Of a stretch of 64,000 bases of DNA, positions 37,001-44,563 are shown one piece after another; the stretch's first letter is position 1; every line of letters begins with the position of its first letter. A model generated the notes under the pieces. That model did no database searches. It was not told the DNA's origin and was given only the letters and a program-made list of their open reading frames with translations. The position numbers were made by a program, and so were the translations under genes. This DNA comes from Flavobacterium pisciphilum. GTDB lineage: Bacteria; Bacteroidota; Bacteroidia; Flavobacteriales; Flavobacteriaceae. The DNA lies in assembly GCF_020905345.1 (NCBI RefSeq), contig NZ_JAJJMO010000001.1, forward strand, positions 3,224,001 through 3,288,000. The letters run 5' to 3'.

Positions 37001-37481
37001 TCGATTTGGTAAGGATATGGGCTTGATTTCCAAAGAGATACAGTCTTTTACTGCGCAGCAAATCAGTCAGTTAGATAAGGAAGGAGCATTAGACATTGTT
37101 ATTGCAGGAAAAAGTGTAACTTTATCATTAGAAGATGTCGAAATTACGTCACAAGATATCGAAGGTTGGTTGGTTGCAAATTCAAACGGAATAACAGTTG
37201 CGCTTGATATAACAATCACGGAAGAATTGAAAAATGAGGGTATCGCAAGGGAATTGGTAAATAGAATTCAAAATATCCGTAAAGATTCTGGATTTGAAGT
37301 AACCGATAAAATAAAGGTACAAATAAAAAGAAGTGGCATATTAGAAAATGCTATTCTTAAAAACGAAGACTACATCAAGTCTGAGACATTAACAGATAGC
37401 TTGGTTTTCTTAGACGAATTAGAAAGCGGCATAGAAATTGAGTTTGATGATATAAAAACAATGATATTAATTTCAAAATAA
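34080..37481 (+). CDS. ileS: isoleucyl-tRNA synthetase
   Basis: This class Ia synthetase charges tRNA-Ile. The 1133 residues are typical of the long IleS form in Bacteroidota. The HIGH-like motif is GIHH (57-60) after FFEGPPSANGLP. The CP1 editing domain includes TTPWTLPSNTAL and DGTGIVHTAP. KMSKR lies near residue 682 in GQKMSKRLGNATD, with WFDSGAMPYAQWHYPF before it. The C-terminal region contains the helical anticodon-binding domain; no zinc finger is visible at the end. The DksA-like gene starts 7 bases after its stop. Confidence 0.97.
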   Translation: MSTKFTEYKGLDLPTVASEVLDFWKKENIFEKSVTTREGAVPFVFFEGPPSANGLPGIHHVMARAIKDIFCRYKTQKGFQVKRKAGWDTHGLPVELGTEKELGITKEDIGKTISIEEYNEACKKTVMRYTDVWNDLTEKMGYWVDMEDPYVTYKPKYMESVWWLLKQIYNKDLMYKGYTIQPYSPKAGTGLSSHEVNQPGSYRDVTDTTVVAQFKALNETLPSFLQGFGDVHILAWTTTPWTLPSNTALTVGPKIDYVLVKTFNQYTFEPINVVLAKNLVGKQFSKGFFESSDVADFENFKSGDKKIPYQVLTESKGLDLVGIRYEQLLPFVLPYQNPENAFRVISGDFVTTEDGTGIVHTAPTFGADDAKVAKEAKPEVPPMLVLDENGNPVPLVDLQGKFTSHVGEYAGKYVKNEYYDEGTAPERSVDVEIAIRLKEENKAFKVEKYVHSYPHSWRTDEPLLYYPLDSWFIKITDVRDKMFDLNETINWKPKATGEGRFGNWLKNANDWNLSRSRYWGIPLPIWRTEDKQEEILIGSVEELYNEIEKSITAGFQTENPFKGFEIGNMSESNYDLIDLHKNIVDKITLVSPSGKPMQREADLIDVWFDSGAMPYAQWHYPFENKDKIDGNKDFPADFIAEGVDQTRGWFYTLHAIGTLVFDKVAYKNVVSNGLVLDKNGQKMSKRLGNATDPFKTLEEYGPDATRWYMISNANPWDNLKFDIEGIAEVRRKFFGTLYNTYSFFSLYANIDGFKYAEAEIPLNERPEIDQWIISELNTLIKEVDTFYADYEPTKAARAISDFVQENLSNWYVRLCRRRFWKGEYAHDKIAAYQTLYTCLLTISKLSAPIAPFFMDKLYRDLTISTQSENYDSVHLAEFPKYVENFVNKTLESKMQKAQTISSLVLSLRKKEMIKVRQPLQKVMIPVLDDNQRSEIEAVSELVKAEVNVKEIVLLDDASGILVKQIKPNFKALGPRFGKDMGLISKEIQSFTAQQISQLDKEGALDIVIAGKSVTLSLEDVEITSQDIEGWLVANSNGITVALDITITEELKNEGIARELVNRIQNIRKDSGFEVTDKIKVQIKRSGILENAILKNEDYIKSETLTDSLVFLDELESGIEIEFDDIKTMILISK

Positions 37482-37488
37482 ATATAAG

Positions 37489-37869
37489 ATGGTAGATGAA
37501 ATTACAAGATACTCTGACGCTGATCTAGCGGAATTTAAAGAGATCATTTTGGGTAAAATACAAAAAGCGCAAGCAGATTTAGACTTGATTAAAAGTGCTT
37601 ATATGAATGATTTAAATAATGGTACTGATGATACATCTCCAACATTTAAAGCATTTGAAGAAGGAAGCGAAACGATGTCCAAAGAAGCAAACTCGCAGTT
37701 AGCTATCAGACAAGAAAAGTTTATTCGAGATTTAAAGAATGCGCTATTCCGTGTAGAGAATAAAACATACGGTGTATGCAAAGTAACAGGGAAATTAATC
37801 GGAAAAGAAAGATTAAAAATAGTTCCTCATGCTACAATGAGTATTGAAGCTAAAAATTTACAACGATAA
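37489..37869 (+). CDS. TraR/DksA-type protein with degenerate zinc finger
   Basis: This 126-residue protein resembles DksA, a regulator that binds RNA polymerase through its secondary channel. A coiled coil (about 10-90) is followed by the finger-like region YGVCKVTGKLIGKERLKIVP. Of the four zinc cysteines expected, only Cys97 remains; the others are Thr, Gly-Lys and Ser positions. The fold may be held without zinc, as in cysteine-poor DksA relatives. It is translationally close to ileS (7-base gap) and ends before a bidirectional terminator. Confidence 0.85.
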   Translation: MVDEITRYSDADLAEFKEIILGKIQKAQADLDLIKSAYMNDLNNGTDDTSPTFKAFEEGSETMSKEANSQLAIRQEKFIRDLKNALFRVENKTYGVCKVTGKLIGKERLKIVPHATMSIEAKNLQR

Positions 37870-37886
37870 TTTTTTAAACATAATTT

Positions 37887-37922
37887 AAACGCCACTTTTT
37901 TATTGAAAAAGTGGCGTTTTTA
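37887..37922. terminator. bidirectional terminator between the DksA-like and receptor genes
   Basis: AAACGCCACTTTTT pairs with AAAAAGTGGCGTTT around a short loop and is followed by T residues. It separates two convergent genes. Confidence 0.92.
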
Positions 37923-37937
37923 GTTGTATTCAATGTG

Positions 37938-40307
37938 TTAGATGCGGTCTTGTTCTTCCGTTTTTTTGATGTTTCTTTTGGTTTTGATGGTTTGATTGCC
38001 AAAGTTGTATTTCAAAGAAATAGAAACTCTTTGAGTGTCACGGTAGTCTAAAAAATAATTATTCTGATTAGCATAATTAGTAGATATTTTAGATTTTTCA
38101 GTTTTAAAAATATCACTAAATTGTATACTTGCCTCTATCTTTTTAGCTGAAAACTTTTTATTCATTACAAAATAAGTACTAGACTCTTTACTAATTGTGA
38201 AAGTTCCTTGTATAGTAGGAGTGCGGTAATAGTAGCCTATTTCCATATTCCAATCAGTTTCTTTATCTAGAAGAAAGTTGCTACTTGTTTTTCCATAAAA
38301 CATCCAAATGTTATTTTTATACAGTTCTTTGTCTACTCCGAAAAAATAATTTTCATTATATTCTGTTGATAGATATGTATTTAAAGTCCACCAAGAATAA
38401 AGATCGAAATTTTTGCTAATATCTATTCCTCCTGCTTTTCCTTCTTTAATATTTGTGTAGTGATAGATTAAATTATTGGTCTCTGGGTCTTGAAAAGATA
38501 TTTCCATAGAAGGTAATTTTTCATTTCTAAAGTATAAATCAACATTCCAATTATTCCAAGAATAGGTTAAATTTAAATTGTGAATAATCGTTGCCTTCAG
38601 TTGTGCATCTCCTTGAAAATAGGAAAACAAATTATAATAGGATTTTGCAGGATTCAACCAAGAATAGGAGGGTCTGTCGATTCTTTTACCATAAGATATT
38701 CCAAATTGATGGTGATTTTCTGTTTCATATTGAGCATATAAAGTAGGGAACCACTTTAAATAATTTTGTTGATTATGCTCTTTTGGTTGTGAGACGTCAC
38801 CAGTTAAATCAGTGTATTCTGCTCGTAATCCTCCTTTAAAACTCCATTTTTCCCATTTATATGCTACAGTGGTATAGGCAGCAAAATTATCCTCCTTATA
38901 ATTAAATATATTGCTTTTCTCAGGTCTAAATGCCAGAGTGCCATATTCATCGTCAAAAAAGTTCAAAGCACTATTGGTTTTTACTGTACTGTATTTTAAA
39001 CCGCTATCCCAATTCCAAGTCGTCCTTTTTAAACTGTAATCTAATTGAGTGGAAAAGAGCTTTACTTTACTCGCATTGTCATTTTCAAATGTTGATTCAG
39101 AAGGTTCTTGTTCTTTAAAATTAAGCTGTGTATGTACATTTTGAAATTTATTCTTGTGATTATTGGTTAGATAATTGGTCCAAATTATTTGATTGCCATT
39201 ACTCCATTTTTTATCGGCTTGTAAATAAAAATTATGATAATCAGTAGTGTTCGTATGTTCATTTCTTGTATTGTAGTTCGATTCTATTTCTCTGTCTTTA
39301 TTGTAGATTAATGTTGGGACATTATAAATTCCTTCGCCTTTAAGACTTGTATATCCATTAGCACCAAAAGTAAAATTTGTTAAGCTGTCTAAGTCGTATT
39401 CCATATTAAATGTATAACTGTTTTGGCTTTTATCTGTGTCTTTTCGTGTCATCTTGCTCTCCCATGTTGTTTTGTCTTCAACGAAGTTTACAACATCAAA
39501 CCCCTCTCTTAAATAGGTTCCCATGCCTAGATAATAAGATCCCATAAGAGAGAGTTTGCCTTTTTTATAATATTGTGACAGTCCAAAGACTTCCTTATCG
39601 TATTTACTCTGTATATATCTGCCGTATAGTACGCCTCTGTATCCTTCGAGGTTGTTTTTTACCATTTTAATATTTAAAACAGCACTTCCAGAAGCATCAT
39701 AATTTGCTGGTGGATTAGTGATTACTTCGATAGATTTAATATCTTTTCCTGGAGTGTTTTCTAATAAACTCTGTAATTCATCCCCAGTCAACATGACTTT
39801 TTTGTCGTTTATAGTTACTAAGATTCCTTGGCTTCCTTTAATTTTCAAACTGCTTCCTTGGGTTGTAATACCCGGAGTTTGTTTTAGAATTTCCCAACCG
39901 CTTAAACTAGATAAGGTGCTATTTTCTACATCAAATTCTAATCGGTCTATTTTTCGTTTTATAAGAGGTTTTTTTCTTTTGATTATCAACTCGTTTAATT
40001 CATGTTCCTCACGTAGTAAAACTATATTTAATTGTTTCTTTAATTCGTCAATATTAAAAACACGTCTATATTTTAAATACCCCACATAAGTAACGTCTAA
40101 AATAATAGAATCATTCTCAATGTTTTTAAAATGGAAAATGCCTTCAAAATTAGTAGTAACGATTTGCTCATTTAGTTTGCTCTTATTTATTACTACCGTT
40201 GCAAAAGAAAGTAGTTCTCCGGTTTCATTGGTTACTTTGCCCTCAAAAGTCTTGGTTTGCCCTTTAATTAAAAAGGGAAAAAGGAGTAAAAAAAGTAAAT
40301 TTTTCAT
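37938..40307 (-). CDS. TonB-receptor-like outer-membrane barrel with carboxypeptidase-D-like N-terminal domain
   Basis: This 789-residue outer-membrane protein has a signal peptide (LLFLLLFPFLIKGQ). A CarboxypepD_reg-like beta-sandwich follows (about 20-105, FEGKVTNETGELLSFATVVI). A plug-like domain (about 125-215, IKSIEVITNPPANYDASGSA) precedes a long barrel of aromatic-rich strands. It fits the 'outer membrane beta-barrel family' related to TonB-dependent receptors; no SusD gene is adjacent, so it is not a polysaccharide-uptake pair. A two-component system begins 110 bases away on the other strand and probably regulates it. Confidence 0.82.
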   Translation of the reverse strand: MKNLLFLLLFPFLIKGQTKTFEGKVTNETGELLSFATVVINKSKLNEQIVTTNFEGIFHFKNIENDSIILDVTYVGYLKYRRVFNIDELKKQLNIVLLREEHELNELIIKRKKPLIKRKIDRLEFDVENSTLSSLSGWEILKQTPGITTQGSSLKIKGSQGILVTINDKKVMLTGDELQSLLENTPGKDIKSIEVITNPPANYDASGSAVLNIKMVKNNLEGYRGVLYGRYIQSKYDKEVFGLSQYYKKGKLSLMGSYYLGMGTYLREGFDVVNFVEDKTTWESKMTRKDTDKSQNSYTFNMEYDLDSLTNFTFGANGYTSLKGEGIYNVPTLIYNKDREIESNYNTRNEHTNTTDYHNFYLQADKKWSNGNQIIWTNYLTNNHKNKFQNVHTQLNFKEQEPSESTFENDNASKVKLFSTQLDYSLKRTTWNWDSGLKYSTVKTNSALNFFDDEYGTLAFRPEKSNIFNYKEDNFAAYTTVAYKWEKWSFKGGLRAEYTDLTGDVSQPKEHNQQNYLKWFPTLYAQYETENHHQFGISYGKRIDRPSYSWLNPAKSYYNLFSYFQGDAQLKATIIHNLNLTYSWNNWNVDLYFRNEKLPSMEISFQDPETNNLIYHYTNIKEGKAGGIDISKNFDLYSWWTLNTYLSTEYNENYFFGVDKELYKNNIWMFYGKTSSNFLLDKETDWNMEIGYYYRTPTIQGTFTISKESSTYFVMNKKFSAKKIEASIQFSDIFKTEKSKISTNYANQNNYFLDYRDTQRVSISLKYNFGNQTIKTKRNIKKTEEQDRI

Positions 40308-40417
40308 TGTTTATGTTTTTGTCAAATGTGTGACAATTTCTATTTGTATGAGGTTAATGAACGGTTAATGATGGGTTAATGTGAATTAATGGTGGGATAA
40401 TTATTATGTTTGTTCTA

Positions 40418-41758
40418 ATGAAAAATAACAACTCATTATATGTAGGTGCTTTTACTTTGCTTTTTTCGCTTTTAATAGGGATACATGCATATTATTTTTA
40501 TAATTCTTATAAATTAAAAGAGAAGGTTATTCTTAATACAGTACATGCTCAACTATCAAACTTAGAAGATGAAGTGCCTTATTTTTTTGAAAATGATACT
40601 CTGGATGATGAAATAGCCCTCTTGTTTTCTGATTTTAAAAATAAGAAGATTGATTTCGCTACTGTAACTCGATATTTTCAGAATAAAAATCAAAAATTGA
40701 GTCCACTTATAACAAAATATATTGATAGCCTTTTTCAAAAACAAGGCTATCAAATAGCTATAAGAAAGGAAGTGAGGGATTTAATTTCTTTGCCATCAAA
40801 AGACACCTTAATTAATACACCCTTAGTGCTCTATCAGACTACTACGCCTATTTCTAAATCTAGAACTATTACCGAAGGTAAATGGACAACTATTAGTTCC
40901 AATTCAAAAGCGGACCTACTCGATTATAAAAATCACAAAAGAGATAAGAAGCCTGAGTATCATTTTCAAATAAATAAGCTAACTCATTATGATATTATAG
41001 ACCTGCCTTTAATTGTTTTAAAAGAATTGATTCCTTTGATGGTTTCTTCTGTATTAATTTTGATATTGGCGTTAGTTCTTTACTATTTGACCTATAAGAA
41101 TTTAGTTAAACACAGACAAGAATCTATGATTTTGCATGATATTGTAGATAATATTTCACATGAGTTTAAGACTCCTATTGCTACTTTGAAAATCGCAGCA
41201 AAAACACTTTATAAAGAAGATTCTTTAGAGGTACTTCCTTTGATTGATAGGCAAATAGATCGTTTAGAAAAGCTTTTAAAGCCTATTCATATTGATGAAG
41301 AATTGGATACAGCACTGGATCTTCTTGAAGAGAATGATATCACAAGTCTTTTAAATGATTTTGTCTTTAGTAACAGCAAAATAATATTTAAACAGCAAAT
41401 CGATATTACGATTCCGATGCCGTTGTATAAGATAGAAGCCCAGACAATAATCGAAAATTTAATTAATAATAGTATTAAATATGGGGCAAATGAAATTGAT
41501 ATTCAGATAAACAGTCGGTTAAATGAGTTAGAGATTATTGTAAGTGATGATGGAATTGGGATGGCAAACAATGAGTTTAAACATGTTTTTAAGAAATTCT
41601 ATCGCATTCAAAAAAATAATGTTCAAAATACTAAAGGGCTTGGATTAGGGCTTTATCTTGTTCATAAAATCGTTATGAAATACCACGGAACGATCCAACT
41701 TAAAAGTAAATTGAATGTAGGTACAACAGTTAAAATTAAAATTCCGTATGAAAATTAA
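40418..41758 (+). CDS. membrane sensor histidine kinase
   Basis: This 446-residue kinase (from ATG 40418; ATG 40406 also possible) has two membrane helices (about 9-28 and 203-224) flanking an extracytoplasmic sensor region of about 170 residues with no known fold. The H-box ISHEFKTP carries the phospho-acceptor His248. The ATP domain shows N-box IENLINNSIKYG, G1 DDGIGM, F-box FKKFYR and G2 TKGLGLGLYLVHKI. Its stop overlaps the start of the response regulator by 11 bases. It diverges from the receptor gene. Confidence 0.93.
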   Translation: MKNNNSLYVGAFTLLFSLLIGIHAYYFYNSYKLKEKVILNTVHAQLSNLEDEVPYFFENDTLDDEIALLFSDFKNKKIDFATVTRYFQNKNQKLSPLITKYIDSLFQKQGYQIAIRKEVRDLISLPSKDTLINTPLVLYQTTTPISKSRTITEGKWTTISSNSKADLLDYKNHKRDKKPEYHFQINKLTHYDIIDLPLIVLKELIPLMVSSVLILILALVLYYLTYKNLVKHRQESMILHDIVDNISHEFKTPIATLKIAAKTLYKEDSLEVLPLIDRQIDRLEKLLKPIHIDEELDTALDLLEENDITSLLNDFVFSNSKIIFKQQIDITIPMPLYKIEAQTIIENLINNSIKYGANEIDIQINSRLNELEIIVSDDGIGMANNEFKHVFKKFYRIQKNNVQNTKGLGLGLYLVHKIVMKYHGTIQLKSKLNVGTTVKIKIPYEN

Positions 41759-42431
41759 TTTACTTTTAATTGAAGATGATGATGACTTTGGATTAATTTT
41801 AAAGCAGTATTTAAACTTGTCTGATTTTGAGGTAACTTGGATAATAAATCCTTTAGATGTATTAGGATTAATTCATCAAAATTTTACTTATGACATTATT
41901 ATTTTAGATGTCATGATGCCTCAATTAGATGGTTTTAGTTTGGCGCAGAAAATTAAAGAAATTCATCCCGATATCCCCATTGTTTTTTTAACGGCCAAAA
42001 ATCAAAAGATAGATAGACTCACTGGGTTAAAAATCGGTGCAGACGATTATCAAGCAAAACCATGTGATCCAGAAGAATTAATTCTCAGAATACATAATAT
42101 CCTTAAAAGATATCAGCCTTTACGTGCTTCTAAAACATTATTTATTGGATCTTATTGTTATGATCACCATAACTTGCTTTTAGTACATCCAGAGGAAAAA
42201 TTTCGTCTTACACAAAGAGAAGCTGACTTGTTGCAGCTTTTACTGCAATACAATCATAGTGTAATTAAAAGAGAAATTATTTTGAAGACTATATGGAATT
42301 CGGATGATTATTTTTCAGGTAGAAGTATGGATGTATTTATAAGCCGACTTCGTAAATGTTTTTATCGTGACAAAAGTATACAGATTATTTCGATTCGCGG
42401 AATTGGTTTTGAAATAAATTTCCCTCTTTGA
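41748..42431 (+). CDS. OmpR-family response regulator
   Basis: This is a 227-residue partner of the upstream kinase. The receiver domain has the acidic pocket EDDDD at 9-13, phospho-acceptor Asp54 in ILDVMMP, Thr82 and Lys104. The C-terminal part (about 130-227) is a winged helix (FRLTQREADLLQLLLQYNHS; RSMDVFISRLRKCF). The 11-base overlap with the kinase gene implies coupled translation. The likely target is the divergent receptor gene and its own operon. Confidence 0.95.
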   Translation: MKINLLLIEDDDDFGLILKQYLNLSDFEVTWIINPLDVLGLIHQNFTYDIIILDVMMPQLDGFSLAQKIKEIHPDIPIVFLTAKNQKIDRLTGLKIGADDYQAKPCDPEELILRIHNILKRYQPLRASKTLFIGSYCYDHHNLLLVHPEEKFRLTQREADLLQLLLQYNHSVIKREIILKTIWNSDDYFSGRSMDVFISRLRKCFYRDKSIQIISIRGIGFEINFPL

Positions 42432-42479
42432 GGTTTAATAAGGAGGATTTTCTGTTGAAGTAATGATAATTTTAAATAT

Positions 42480-42512
42480 AAAAAACGCTCCTGTTAAGGG
42501 GCGTTTTTTTTT
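42480..42512 (+). terminator. terminator after the response regulator
   Basis: AACGCTCC pairs with GGGGCGTT (one mismatch) around TGTTAA and runs into T residues. A nearly identical terminator occurs at 43817-43844. Confidence 0.85.
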
Positions 42513-42630
42513 GCAATAATATCTAAGGAGGGAGCTAAGATTTAAAAATTAGCTAAGACTTATTGTGTGTTACTTATTTAATTAAAACTATCTAAGGTAA
42601 AGACAGTTTTAATTAAAAATAGTAATGTTG

Positions 42631-43011
42631 TTATGCTAGGTTTTTTTCTAAATCTGCTTTGTGCTTTCTTAAAACAGCTCTTGTCATCCCTAAATTAGCT
42701 TTTGTAGAGTCGGCAACTAGATAAACCATGAATTTATTATTTGGAGAAATGTCAATAATATGAATTTGACTGGTAAGAGTAATCAGGATGTCCTCGATGT
42801 CTTGGTTTAAATTCAATGCCTTTACAGCACTTAATTTTGCTTTAACTACTTCAAGATTGTAGGCTGAGGCTAATTCGGGGTCAAATGCTGAGTCGATACT
42901 AATATTACCATAGCTTAATCCTGTTTCAATTTCGGTTACAGCTACAGCTATAAAACCATTCACATTTGTTTTCATTTCAGTTAGAAAAACATTTAAGAAG
43001 TCGTTGCTCAT
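42631..43011 (-). CDS. Roadblock/LC7-like small protein 1
   Basis: This 126-residue cytoplasmic protein has no signal peptide. The second half reads IHIIDISPNNKFMVYLVAD, then STKANLGMTRAVLRKHK, the strand-strand-helix end of Roadblock/LC7 domains (MglB, LAMTOR type). Such proteins dimerise and often act on small GTPases, but none is encoded in this window. The protein has a longer N-terminal helix-strand part (GFIAVAVTEIETGLSYGNIS) than MglB. It follows the second Roadblock gene by 26 bases and probably forms a heterodimer with it. Confidence 0.6.
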   Translation of the reverse strand: MSNDFLNVFLTEMKTNVNGFIAVAVTEIETGLSYGNISIDSAFDPELASAYNLEVVKAKLSAVKALNLNQDIEDILITLTSQIHIIDISPNNKFMVYLVADSTKANLGMTRAVLRKHKADLEKNLA

Positions 43012-43037
43012 AATTTTGGGGATTTGTTGATTATTAA

Positions 43038-43394
43038 TTATTTTAAAAGACTGATTTTGCTAAGTTGAGTGGCTAGTTCATCGATATTACGTAAAAACAA
43101 TCCAAGGTTACTTCCGTCATTAGAGAAAACAATAATACCGTGAGAATTGTTTATTTTGTTCATTACAGCAACACCGTCAGTGGTTTTAAGATATAATTGC
43201 TTTAAAGAGCCTTTGTCTAAATCGGTTAGGAATTTGTCACTCATAGATAGAATTGCATCACTCATTGCAGCAACACTGTCGCTGTAATCTAAATGCAAAG
43301 AAGTGATTAGTTTTCCTTTTGTACCGGATATTAGTGCTGATGTTGATTTGGTTTGAATTAAAAACTCATTTAGGATGGTAGTGATTTCATTCAT
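43038..43394 (-). CDS. Roadblock/LC7-like small protein 2
   Basis: This 118-residue protein has a pattern closer to canonical Roadblock/LC7: a starting helix (ITTILNEFLIQTKS), then ALISGTKGKLITSLHLDYSD, a central helix (VAAMSDAILSMSDKFLTDL), strands LKQLYLKTTDGVAVMNKI and HGIIVFSNDGSNLGLFLRNI, and a last helix. It is the upstream gene of the pair. A small plus-strand gene diverges from it 173 bases away. Confidence 0.68.
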   Translation of the reverse strand: MNEITTILNEFLIQTKSTSALISGTKGKLITSLHLDYSDSVAAMSDAILSMSDKFLTDLDKGSLKQLYLKTTDGVAVMNKINNSHGIIVFSNDGSNLGLFLRNIDELATQLSKISLLK

Positions 43395-43567
43395 AGTGAG
43401 GATATTTGGGGAGTTGTTAAAAAATAATTGATTTAGCTAATTTAATCAAAAAAACATATCATTATCATGAATTATCTCGTTAATTTATTTAATAAATAAA
43501 AAATAATTGTGTATTATTGTAAGTAAGTATGGGAAATCAATAAAATTTTAATTTAATATAAAACGTT

Positions 43568-43792
43568 ATGGCTAAAGTATTGAAGTTTAGAGATGTTAAG
43601 TCGGATGTTGATGGTAGAATGAAAGATTTTGAAAAGATAAGGATTAAGCTGAATGTTGCTCGGTCAAAAAGTACTCAGAGTAATACAGTTACAACTGGAG
43701 AATTGAAAAAAGAAACAAAAGGATTGTTTAATTCTATTTCAAGTTTTTTTTCAGAGGGGTCAAAACCAGTTAGGAATAATGGAAGAAATTAA
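43568..43792 (+). CDS. 74-residue protein of unknown function
   Basis: This is a small basic protein beginning MAKVLKFRDVKSDVDGRMKD and ending SSFFSEGSKPVRNNGRN. A helix is likely in the middle (DFEKIRIKLNVARSK). It has no signal peptide or cysteines. It lies divergently from the two Roadblock-like genes and has its own terminator, so it is probably expressed. I do not recognise it; linkage to the Roadblock pair makes it a candidate partner. Confidence 0.55.
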   Translation: MAKVLKFRDVKSDVDGRMKDFEKIRIKLNVARSKSTQSNTVTTGELKKETKGLFNSISSFFSEGSKPVRNNGRN

Positions 43793-43816
43793 TGAAACAT
43801 TTTGTTACGAAATAAT

Positions 43817-43844
43817 TAACGCTCCTAAGGGGGCGTTTTTTTTG
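43817..43844 (+). terminator. terminator after the 74-residue gene
   Basis: AACGCTCC and GGGGCGTT form a compact stem with a T tract. Sequence closely matches the terminator at 42480-42512. Confidence 0.85.
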
Positions 43845-43854
43845 ATTTAATTGT

Positions 43855-43862
43855 TACTTTTG
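43855..43862 (+). promoter_or_regulatory. -7 element of lspA
   Basis: TACTTTTG matches TAnnTTTG and lies 20 bases before the lspA start, just after the preceding terminator. No TTG at proper spacing was seen. Confidence 0.55.
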
Positions 43863-43882
43863 CGCCAATAAAAAATTATAAA

Positions 43883-44479
43883 ATGTCACTACGAAGAGCG
43901 TATTTACTTATTTTCATTATTTTAATTATTGATCAGATTTCTAAAATTTACATTAAGACTAATTTTGTCTTAAGTGAAGAGGTAGAAGTTTTTAAATGGT
44001 TTAAGATTCTTTTTATTGAAAACGAAGGAATGGCTTGGGGGACAAAAATCCCAGGAGAATATGGAAAATTGATTCTGACTGTGTTTAGGATTTTTGCTGT
44101 TTTTGGTATTGGATATTGGCTATATGATTCAGTTAAAAAAGAAAGTTCAACATATTTGATTGTTGCTATTTCTTTGATTTTGGCAGGAGCAGCAGGGAAT
44201 ATTATTGACTCTGTTTTTTATGGTGTGATTTTCGATGATAGTTACAATAATTTAGCAACATTATTTGCTCCAGAACATTATGGAACTTGGTTTCATGGTA
44301 AAGTAGTCGATATGTTGTATTTTCCTATTTGGGAAGGGATTCTACCAAGTTGGTTGCCAATATGGGGAGGACAAGAGTTTAAATTTTTTAATGCAATTTT
44401 TAATTTTGCCGATATGGCAATTTCTACAGGTGTTGGAATCTTAATTGTTTTTAATAAAAAAGCATTTAACAAACACTAA
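43883..44479 (+). CDS. lspA: lipoprotein signal peptidase (signal peptidase II)
   Basis: This inner-membrane aspartyl protease cleaves prolipoprotein signal peptides. The 198 residues show four membrane helices and the two catalytic aspartates: one in GAAGNIIDSVFYGVIFDD and one in FNFADMAIST near residue 180. Like other Bacteroidota LspA proteins it has an insertion between them (about 30 residues longer than E. coli LspA). Its substrates in this window include the lipoproteins at 7.2, 22.1 and 59.4 kb. Next to it lies the addA-like gene on the same strand. Confidence 0.93.
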   Translation: MSLRRAYLLIFIILIIDQISKIYIKTNFVLSEEVEVFKWFKILFIENEGMAWGTKIPGEYGKLILTVFRIFAVFGIGYWLYDSVKKESSTYLIVAISLILAGAAGNIIDSVFYGVIFDDSYNNLATLFAPEHYGTWFHGKVVDMLYFPIWEGILPSWLPIWGGQEFKFFNAIFNFADMAISTGVGILIVFNKKAFNKH

Positions 44480-44535
44480 TAAATTTTACTTCATAGAATT
44501 TTAGTTTTCTGCAGTCAATAGTTCTTGGGATGTTT

Positions 44536-44543
44536 TACTTTTG
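44536..44543 (+). promoter_or_regulatory. -7 element of the addA-like gene
   Basis: TACTTTTG matches the -7 consensus and lies 20 bases before the start codon. Confidence 0.5.
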
Positions 44544-44563
44544 TAGTGTAAAAAAAGTAAAAA

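Noticed and set aside
37938..40307. SusC/SusD polysaccharide uptake pair
   Set aside because: The barrel has no SusD partner, and no glycoside hydrolase genes are near.
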